A stretch of DNA of 13,452 bases from Methyloprofundus sp. Its GTDB lineage: Bacteria > Pseudomonadota > Gammaproteobacteria > Methylococcales > Methylomonadaceae. Positions within the stretch are counted from its first letter, which is position 1, and every line of letters starts with the position of its first letter. Under the pieces are notes generated by a model. It saw only the letters and a program-made list of their open reading frames with translations. It was not told the origin of the DNA and ran no database searches. Of the stretch, positions 7,967 to 13,452 are shown piece after piece. A program made the translations under genes and the position numbers. Where the stretch lies: assembly GCA_013138555.1 (NCBI GenBank), contig WTCN01000064.1, forward strand, positions 1-13,452, given 5' to 3'.

Positions 7967-10555
7967 ATGAAGATAGATCAGAAAATAAGAAACTTGTTTG
8001 CATGGCTTAGCTATCTATTATTATGCAGCTTTTTTTCGGTTTTTGCCTGGGCTGATAACCTCAATAGCAATTGTAGCAACACAACTGTTAACAATACCGG
8101 TGATGATGGCTGTTATACCGTCACTTTAGTGACAGCTGATGTATCCGCTATTACTATAGATGCTACAGAGCCCCCGGGTGAATGGTCAACGGCTTTTACT
8201 AAAAATCTAAATACTGAATCTGGTCACTCGGGCACGGTAAGATTTTTACGTTCGATTGATGCCTATTATATTCGGGTCGAGATTATCGGCGGTAGCTATC
8301 AACCTCAAGACAGAATTTCGGTTTATTTTGATGTGCTGCATAATCATGGCATCGACACCGATGATATTGAATTCAGAATTGTTAGAGACATTAATTCGCC
8401 CAACCATCAAAAAATAACTAATGCGGGTGCAGCAGCCTGGAATCCAGGTGCTGCAAACAGTGAATTAAGTATAATCCGCCCAGATGGACGCTGGATTGCT
8501 GTTATGAAAATTCATAAAGATGACCTCGGTCTAAGTGATCTCCCGTCGATTATTGGCTTTGGCGTACAGGCTCAGGACCCGGCCGATTCTGGGGCAGAAA
8601 TCGAATGGCCGCATACCTTTTTGCCTTTTAATCCAGCGGATACATGGGCTAATATCAAATCTCGCTATCCCATCGAATACATGATTGTAATGGATTGGTC
8701 GGGCAGCATGCTGAGTCCTACTCAATCAGGAGGGGTGGATCGTAAATGGGATAATGCGATGACTGCCACCAACTACCTTTCCAATATATTGGCGATTCTA
8801 CGTGATGCGATTTATTTTGATGATCAGCTAGGTATTACAACATTTGGCTGGAACTGTAGTGGGGGTGACATAACAATGGCGAGGCCACTGCAAAGTATTT
8901 CTTCTTTTCCCTGGACGGGATTTACAGAGGGTATAAATGCGCCTGAATTGAATTCTTGTACCCCTATTGCAAGAGGTCTGGAGGATGGTTTTTCTATACT
9001 GGGATACAATGCTCAAGAAACTCAGCGGGTGGTTTTATTGCTTACCGACGGTATGCATAATAGGCCTTCGGGTGATAATTTTGATACTGAACCCGATGGC
9101 ATAAGCTATAAAGCGTGCAATAGCTCTGCGTGGGATATCTGTAGTGATAGCCTGATACAGGTGAATAGCATCGCTTTCGGTGAAGGTGATGGTTATGTTG
9201 ATACAGAACTAGTGAACAAAATACGTCATCATTATAGTGGCGAACTGGGTACAAGCTATAATCTCGCGACAACGAAAACGGGGTTAAAAGAAGCCTTTAT
9301 CTCTTCTCTGGATGAAATCTATCAGGTGGATATTGCTTTAAGTGAGGTGCCGCCTGCAAGTTTTCCTGTCGATTCCAGTAACCAGCGGATGATTGCTATT
9401 GTTTCCTGGAATAACGAAGCCAGTGCAGTCCCGATTAAATTTCAAATTGATGAGGGTGGCTGGACGGACGCTATCTGCAACCCAGCGTCTCAGGCCGATA
9501 CCCATTTTGGTTTTGCAGCCTGTGCTGTAGATAATCCTGAAGCGGGGACCTGGCGTGTTGTTGATGCGGGAGACAATCTTGTGGGTGATTATCTGTTTGT
9601 CTTGATGGATCTCAATTTACGTGCACGATTCAAGGTTGAGCAACAAGTGCATGGTACTGGAATGGGGATCATGCTCACTGCCGATTTGAATCAGGGCGGT
9701 GTGCCTCTTACAGATGATGCCGCCCATCCGGTCAGCGTTATAGTTGATATAGAAAAGCCGCAAGCTGGGCTGGGAAACCTGTTATCAACCGTTGACCCTT
9801 TGACTTGCCAACGCGCTGAGCCGCAATTACCAAAAATCAATATTGATGGGCGTAACTTCTCAATTTTAACTCATTCCCGAGTTGCGGGTGTGTCGCTTAA
9901 GCCACAAAGTAGCGATCCTGCCGCCGCACATTTTCAGTTAGCGGCCAGCATTTTATCCGCATGCACTCAGTACCCATTGAATCGGAAGGTGATTGCCAAT
10001 GTAGAGTTGCATGATAATGGTCGCAATGGCGATATTACTGCAAACGATGGGATATACAGTCGTCAATTTAATAATACTCAATATGAAGGCAGTTATGTTT
10101 TTCGTTTTAAAGCCAGTGGAAAATCGCTTATCGGTGATGATTTTTTAAGAACAAAATCCACCGCAGAATTTGTCCGGGTAAAGGTTGCTGCAGCTGAAAC
10201 TAAAGCGAGTAACCGGATATTAAGTAGGAACGGATCTTTTATTACCAGGGAATACAGCATCATTCCACGGGATATTTTTAAAAGCTACCTGGGCCCGGGA
10301 CACCTTGGAGATATTAGATTTAAGGTTTCAGGGGGCACTCAAATGGGAACAATACAGGATTATAATAATGGTATTTATGCGGTTTTAGTTCGCTATGATA
10401 GTAATATTAATGAACCTACCGTCGTGCCGATAGTTCAGGGTACGGTCATTATTGATAAGGACACTCAAGATCCTTTAGGTAAATATTACTCTATCTTGTT
10501 GCTTATTTTTTTGCTTTTGTTTCTGATGTTCTGGCCTAAACAAAGCCAAACTTAA
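7967..10555 (+). CDS. Exported, C-terminally membrane-anchored vWA protein with CBM9-like N-terminal domain
   Basis: An 862-residue protein. Residues 1-29 form a Sec signal peptide (basic start, LLLC core, likely AWA|D cleavage at 29/30). Residues ~58-232 resemble a CBM9/DOMON-like sandwich (AITIDATEPPGEWSTAF; DRISVYFDVLHNHGIDTDDI; GRWIAVMKIHKDDLGL). Residues ~236-450 are a von Willebrand A domain with an apparently complete metal site: DWSGS at 243-247, T332 in CTPIARG and D361 in LLTDG. Farther on, 683-697 (DNGRNGDITANDGIY) has the Asp/Asn/Gly spacing of a calcium-binding loop followed by a beta-sandwich, as in 'choice-of-anchor' modules. The last ~25 residues are a hydrophobic segment (ILLLIFLLLFLMFW) and a KQSQT tail, so the body should lie outside the inner membrane. 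AAGGAG directly follows the upstream stop, 6 bp before the ATG. The function is unknown; adhesion, docking or regulated release of the particle are inferences. Confidence 0.82.
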   Translation: MKIDQKIRNLFAWLSYLLLCSFFSVFAWADNLNSNCSNTTVNNTGDDGCYTVTLVTADVSAITIDATEPPGEWSTAFTKNLNTESGHSGTVRFLRSIDAYYIRVEIIGGSYQPQDRISVYFDVLHNHGIDTDDIEFRIVRDINSPNHQKITNAGAAAWNPGAANSELSIIRPDGRWIAVMKIHKDDLGLSDLPSIIGFGVQAQDPADSGAEIEWPHTFLPFNPADTWANIKSRYPIEYMIVMDWSGSMLSPTQSGGVDRKWDNAMTATNYLSNILAILRDAIYFDDQLGITTFGWNCSGGDITMARPLQSISSFPWTGFTEGINAPELNSCTPIARGLEDGFSILGYNAQETQRVVLLLTDGMHNRPSGDNFDTEPDGISYKACNSSAWDICSDSLIQVNSIAFGEGDGYVDTELVNKIRHHYSGELGTSYNLATTKTGLKEAFISSLDEIYQVDIALSEVPPASFPVDSSNQRMIAIVSWNNEASAVPIKFQIDEGGWTDAICNPASQADTHFGFAACAVDNPEAGTWRVVDAGDNLVGDYLFVLMDLNLRARFKVEQQVHGTGMGIMLTADLNQGGVPLTDDAAHPVSVIVDIEKPQAGLGNLLSTVDPLTCQRAEPQLPKINIDGRNFSILTHSRVAGVSLKPQSSDPAAAHFQLAASILSACTQYPLNRKVIANVELHDNGRNGDITANDGIYSRQFNNTQYEGSYVFRFKASGKSLIGDDFLRTKSTAEFVRVKVAAAETKASNRILSRNGSFITREYSIIPRDIFKSYLGPGHLGDIRFKVSGGTQMGTIQDYNNGIYAVLVRYDSNINEPTVVPIVQGTVIIDKDTQDPLGKYYSILLLIFLLLFLMFWPKQSQT

Positions 10556-10566
10556 GTTAAACGAAT

Positions 10567-10649
10567 CAGGCCTTAGCAATAGATAGTGGAAAGCTAATTT
10601 CCTATTCTTGGCAGCTTGAGTTGAAGTTTTTTGTGTAATCTAAGGCCTG
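10567..10649. repeat. 10-bp perfect inverted repeat bounding an 83-bp intergenic segment
   Basis: CAGGCCTTAG (10567-10576) and CTAAGGCCTG (10640-10649) are perfect reverse complements 63 bp apart, in the 204-bp gap between the vWA gene and the DUF4157 gene. Inside lies a smaller hairpin, GGAAA/TTTCC (10588-10592 and 10598-10602) with a 5-base loop, and a T-run (10627-10632). In RNA the arms could close a branched structure after the vWA stop, acting as a terminator, attenuator or mRNA end stabiliser. No flanking duplication was seen that would make it an insertion element. Confidence 0.5.
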
Positions 10650-10748
10650 CTGAAAGCCATGGGGTACGATGTTTGTGCTTATTTTTTGGGGAGCGCTATG
10701 CCTTAAAGGTTTTTTTGCAGATAGGAGTTTTTATTTATCAGTTAAAGT

Positions 10749-10754
10749 AAGGAG
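10749..10754 (+). promoter_or_regulatory. Shine-Dalgarno site that decides the DUF4157 start
   Basis: AAGGAG at 10749-10754 lies 5 bp before the ATG at 10760. A GTG two codons upstream (10754) is in frame, but its first base is the last base of this site, so it cannot be served by it. The ATG is therefore preferred. Confidence 0.75.
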
Positions 10755-10759
10755 TGACT

Positions 10760-12604
10760 ATGTCTTTAAGCACTATTAAATCAAAATCTCATCATACGAA
10801 TAAACCCCCTATCCTATCTAATCGGGCGAGGGGTGCAACTGTAGCTGTAGCAAAAAAGTATTATGCCCCGATGCCTAGAGCTCTGGGTAATCAAGGCATG
10901 ATTCGTGCGCATCAACAGACCCTACAGGCCAAACTAAAGGTTGGCTCAGTCAATGACGCATACGAACAACAGGCTGATCAAGCTGCCGAGCGGGTGATGA
11001 GTATGTCATCGCATCGAGATATTTCACAGAATGTACAAGCTGGTAGCACTGACAGTGTGATACAACGCCAGGCTAGGGGGATGGTTTGCACTGAAGAAAA
11101 AAATCATACAGTTCTAAGAAATCCCTCCCATCATTCTAATACTGCCGTGAATTCTTGCAGTGCTGATTTTCCTCAAGGTGGGTATCCTTTGTCTACAGCG
11201 GAAAAGGACTTTTACGAACCTCGTTTTTCTCGTGATTTTAATCAGGTTCGCATTCATACCGGGAGTGCTGCTGCCAAGGCAGCACAAAGCATTAATGCCA
11301 AAGCATTTACCCTGGGACAAAATATAGTATTTGACCAAGGGCAACACAATCAGTCAAGGGATGGGCGACGTTTGATGGCGCATGAATTGGCACATACACT
11401 ACAACAAGCCAGTCATCAAACAGGGGCACATGAGGGTGTGCTGCAGCGGAAAGAAAGTTCTCCCGACAAAACTCAGGATACAGGTGGGATCAGCGTGACG
11501 GATGTTTTTCCATTTCCTCAGGGAAGCAAACTGGTATTAGCCCGTATCATGGATGACAGGATCTTTGCCATCATATCAGCTAGTGATGATCCTGAACAAA
11601 AGAAATTGGCGACTGCGCTCAAGGCCATACATGGTGTTAGGGTAACCGTTACGACGGCAACGCCCGATGACTTTGTTGCTATTGCCAATAGTGTAGTCAG
11701 GGTCCCTGCACAGGATGAAATTCCGGAAAAAAAGCTAACAGATCTCACCTTGAGATTTCATCGGTCTGGCACAGATTTTACTTTTTCTATGATGGCAAAG
11801 GAAGGTAAGTCGACCACTCTAACCGCTATTATGCCAACACAGAAAGGGCTAACTGCCAAAAAAGATAAGGATGGTACAATTATTTTATCATCGACGGAGA
11901 ATGATAAAACTGTACCGCAACTTCGTGTGACTCAAGAGAAGAAAAGTATCATGATTGAGGCATTTACTGAAAGCATTTCACCAATGATTAGTAAGATTAT
12001 GCCGGAGGTCAAAACGATTTCTGTCAATAAACTAGATGATGCCAAAAAAGAGGAAGATATACAAAAGGCTGCGGATAAAATTATGCAGCAACAGGCAAGT
12101 CTCAGTCGAACACGAAGCCAGCAGGTAAACTTTGGTCTTGGGGGGACGAAGGTCGATGATACAGTAGCACTTCTTGCGAGAACATCATGGATAATACGCT
12201 TTCCCTCTACAGGCATCGCTGCGCTATTTACCGATAATAAACAGCTTGCAACAGGCGTGGGGCAGGTGGTTAATATTCCGCTCGAAGCACAAATACTCTA
12301 TACCCCGCCATCATCTCTTTTAGGTGGTGTATCTTCAGGCGTTGGCCTGCGTTTACCTATCAGTGTCCCTGTTAATATCAGCATACTGGGCGGGATTAGT
12401 GGCGGCAGCATGTTATTTCCAGTGGCTGAAAACAAACAACGGCGCAATGTTTTTGGACCGGCTTTTGGGGTGGCGCTAGGCGTAGAGCTTGGCAGATGGC
12501 GAGTCAATTTAAGAGCAGATCATTTATTTAATTTAATCGAAGGCGCGCAGGGGAATGCAGCAGATATTAGCACTTTTTCAGGTAATATTGGAGTTGGGTT
12601 TTAA
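10760..12604 (+). CDS. eCIS-associated DUF4157 protein with HELAH motif and glycine/beta-rich C-terminus
   Basis: A 614-residue protein (numbered from the ATG). Residues ~54-80 (LQAKLKVGSVNDAYEQQADQ) are the usual DUF4157 lead-in. Residues ~139-215 are the core: GYPLSTAEKDFYEPRFSRDF, VRIHTGSAAAKAAQSINAKA, FTLGQNIVFDQGQH and MAHELAHTLQQ. H208, E209 and H212 form a metalloprotease-like HExxH. Residues ~250-445 are mixed alpha/beta and unrecognised. Residues ~455-614 are glycine-rich amphipathic strands (GVSSGVGLRLPISVPVNISI; FGVALGVELGRWRVNLRADH) ending in GVGF, resembling a beta-barrel or other beta-rich module. The family is strongly linked to eCIS loci, often fused to toxin-like C-termini. 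Its place after the baseplate genes supports a cargo or cargo-processing role, but no known toxin fold was recognised. No signal peptide is seen, consistent with loading in the cytoplasm. Confidence 0.85.
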   Translation: MSLSTIKSKSHHTNKPPILSNRARGATVAVAKKYYAPMPRALGNQGMIRAHQQTLQAKLKVGSVNDAYEQQADQAAERVMSMSSHRDISQNVQAGSTDSVIQRQARGMVCTEEKNHTVLRNPSHHSNTAVNSCSADFPQGGYPLSTAEKDFYEPRFSRDFNQVRIHTGSAAAKAAQSINAKAFTLGQNIVFDQGQHNQSRDGRRLMAHELAHTLQQASHQTGAHEGVLQRKESSPDKTQDTGGISVTDVFPFPQGSKLVLARIMDDRIFAIISASDDPEQKKLATALKAIHGVRVTVTTATPDDFVAIANSVVRVPAQDEIPEKKLTDLTLRFHRSGTDFTFSMMAKEGKSTTLTAIMPTQKGLTAKKDKDGTIILSSTENDKTVPQLRVTQEKKSIMIEAFTESISPMISKIMPEVKTISVNKLDDAKKEEDIQKAADKIMQQQASLSRTRSQQVNFGLGGTKVDDTVALLARTSWIIRFPSTGIAALFTDNKQLATGVGQVVNIPLEAQILYTPPSSLLGGVSSGVGLRLPISVPVNISILGGISGGSMLFPVAENKQRRNVFGPAFGVALGVELGRWRVNLRADHLFNLIEGAQGNAADISTFSGNIGVGF

Positions 12605-12624
12605 ATGTGATCACTCCTTTTCTC

Positions 12625-12653
12625 TTGGTGTTAATATAGCTGACGAATATAGT
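12625..12653 (+). promoter_or_regulatory. Candidate sigma-70 promoter for the SerB-like gene
   Basis: TTGGTG (12625-12630) and TATAGT (12648-12653) are separated by exactly 17 bp. The -10 matches the consensus at five of six positions and the -35 at three of six. The predicted start near 12660 would leave a leader of about 29 nt before the ATG at 12689. This would separate the phosphatase from the injection-system transcript. Confidence 0.4.
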
Positions 12654-12664
12654 TCTATAGAACT
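12651..12664. promoter_or_regulatory. 14-bp perfect palindrome overlapping the candidate -10
   Basis: AGTTCTATAGAACT is its own reverse complement and runs from inside the candidate -10 box to just past the predicted transcription start, where a repressor site would be effective. As RNA it would give only a 5-bp stem with a TATA loop, followed after GGCTG by a short T-run, so a weak terminator is the alternative. Confidence 0.35.
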
Positions 12665-12688
12665 GGCTGTTTTTAAATGAGGTTATGA

Positions 12689-13330
12689 ATGAGTTTTGAT
12701 ATTATTTGTTTTGATTGTGATAGCACTTTAAGTGAGATAGAAGGGATAGATGTTTTAGCAGACCGTGCTGGCTGCGGTGCTGAAATGGCGGCACTTACCA
12801 ATGCGGCAATGAATGGCGAAGTCGCCCTGGAGGCGGTTTATGCACAGCGCCTGGATTTAATTAAACCCGATCGTCAGGCAATTGATAAGCTAGCGGATTT
12901 ATATATAGAAAAAATGGTTCAGGGTGTAGAAGAGGTATTTCAACAACTGCACAGCCAAGGTAAGCAGGTGCATATTATTAGTGGTGGATTAAAACAGGCA
13001 ATTTTACCGTTAGCAGAAAAGTTAAATGTTGCTGCAGACCATGTACACGCTGTGGAAGTTTTATTCGCGAGCAACGGAGATTATTTAGAATTTAATCAGC
13101 AATCGCCTTTAGCGAGAAATGGTGGCAAAGCCGAGGTTTGTCTGCAATTAAATAAGGCAGGGTTAAAACTTGCTATTGTGGGTGATGGCAATACCGATAT
13201 GGAAGCAAAAAAAGCCGGGGCTTATTGTATCGGTTTTGGTGGCGTGGTTGCGCGTGATATTGTGCGTGAACAAGCGGATGTATTTACTGAAGAGGCTGAT
13301 TTGCAGGTGGTTTTACAGTATTTGTCGTAA
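12689..13330 (+). CDS. serB: SerB-like phosphoserine phosphatase (HAD-IB family)
   Basis: A 213-residue HAD phosphatase with all motifs of the phosphoserine phosphatase group. Motif I is FDCDST (nucleophile D9, acid/base D11). E18 and R54 sit where the M. jannaschii enzyme has its substrate-binding Glu and Arg. Motif II is IISGG (S98), K147 lies in NGGKAEV, and motif III is GDGNTD with D166 and D170 for magnesium. The expected reaction is hydrolysis of L-phosphoserine to L-serine, the last step of serine synthesis, in the cytosol. It lacks the N-terminal extension of the longer E. coli SerB, as do other short forms. GAGG lies 6 bp before the ATG at 12689; a second ATG at 12685 is out of frame. 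It has no functional link to the injection system and probably marks the cluster boundary. Another HAD-IB substrate, such as a related phospho-amino acid, cannot be excluded. Confidence 0.88.
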   Translation: MSFDIICFDCDSTLSEIEGIDVLADRAGCGAEMAALTNAAMNGEVALEAVYAQRLDLIKPDRQAIDKLADLYIEKMVQGVEEVFQQLHSQGKQVHIISGGLKQAILPLAEKLNVAADHVHAVEVLFASNGDYLEFNQQSPLARNGGKAEVCLQLNKAGLKLAIVGDGNTDMEAKKAGAYCIGFGGVVARDIVREQADVFTEEADLQVVLQYLS

Positions 13331-13399
13331 ACCCCACAAGGGGTGAGGAGTAATGCTATAGACTCTCAGAAATTAAATTTCCACTTTGAATCATAGGAT

Positions 13400-13452
13400 G
13401 TGCTGAGGCACGAAGCGCATCGCGCTAAAAGGTGCGCTTCGTGCCTCAGCAC
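13400..13452. repeat. 20-bp perfect inverted repeat (REP/MITE-like palindrome) at the window edge
   Basis: The arms 13400-13419 (starting GTGCTGAGGCACG) and 13433-13452 (ending CGTGCCTCAGCAC) are exact reverse complements with a 13-base loop. The right arm ends on the last base of the window, so the element may continue. It lies 70 bp after the phosphatase stop, where a hairpin could protect or end the transcript, although no T-run is visible. Its form resembles dispersed intergenic palindromes with a (T)AGGATGTGCTGAGGC-type edge seen in many proteobacterial genomes; that resemblance is from memory. Confidence 0.75.

Noticed and set aside
10608..10639. TTGGCA and TGTAAT as a promoter for the DUF4157 gene
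   Set aside because: Both hexamers are good but the 20-bp spacer is outside the usual 16-18 bp, so it was not called as a feature.
11932..12216. 94-codon minus-strand frame with a hydrophobic, Cys/Leu/Ser-rich translation
   Set aside because: It is the complement of the DUF4157 gene; the membrane-like look comes from reading Lys/Glu/Asp codons in antisense. No SD or context supports it.
12607..12614. GTGATCAC palindrome as a CRP-type site
   Set aside because: The half-sites abut with no 6-bp spacer, so it does not fit the CRP pattern; an 8-bp palindrome is expected by chance.
13331..13344. ACCCC-ACAA-GGGGT hairpin directly after the phosphatase stop as a terminator
   Set aside because: The stem is only 5 bp and is followed by GAGGAGTAATG rather than a T-run.
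1..13452. CRISPR arrays, tRNA or rRNA genes, transposases, integrases
   Set aside because: No spaced direct repeats, cloverleaf-like segments, rRNA-like stretches or recombinase motifs were seen in reading the window.

Overview
The window is the 3' part of a phage-tail-like gene cluster, all on the + strand, ending in a housekeeping-type gene. The proteins match the baseplate set of an extracellular contractile injection system (eCIS, the Afp/PVC/MAC type). A DUF4157 protein, a family strongly associated with eCIS loci, follows. No capsid, terminase, integrase or lysis genes are visible, which argues against an intact prophage, although the flanks are not seen. The moderately AT-rich DNA, strong Shine-Dalgarno sites, a Sec-type signal peptide and a short SerB-like phosphatase suggest a Gram-negative bacterium, probably a gammaproteobacterium. 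That placement is inference from protein style, not a search.

Layout. Bases 2-493 hold the C-terminal part of a gpD-like spike/hub protein. It is followed by a gpV/gp5-like spike protein (499-1155), a PAAR-like tip protein (1167-1667), a gp25-like sheath initiator (1710-2072), a gpJ-like wedge protein (2103-3680) and a tail-protein-I-like wedge (3683-5740) that appears to carry a beta-propeller insertion. A 267-bp stretch without a convincing gene (5741-6007) reads in the same frame as both neighbours but is broken by stops. Next come a DUF6519-like appendage protein with Ig-like domains (6008-7954) and a signal-peptide-bearing, C-terminally membrane-anchored protein with a CBM9-like domain and a von Willebrand A domain (7967-10555). 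After a 204-bp intergenic region with an inverted repeat lies the DUF4157 protein (10760-12604), which has an HELAH motif and a glycine/beta-rich C-terminus. A SerB-like HAD phosphatase (12689-13330) has its own candidate promoter and marks the likely cluster boundary. The window closes in a 20-bp perfect inverted repeat that touches the last base.

How the parts fit. The first six genes would build the central spike, its tip and the baseplate wedges. The propeller, FN3-like and Ig-like modules are candidates for surface recognition at the baseplate rim. The anchored vWA protein is the most unusual member: a structural injection locus carrying an envelope-displayed adhesion or docking protein. 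The DUF4157 protein is the best candidate for cargo or a cargo-associated factor. Sheath, tube, tape-measure, cap and AAA+ ATPase genes are not in this window and would be expected upstream.
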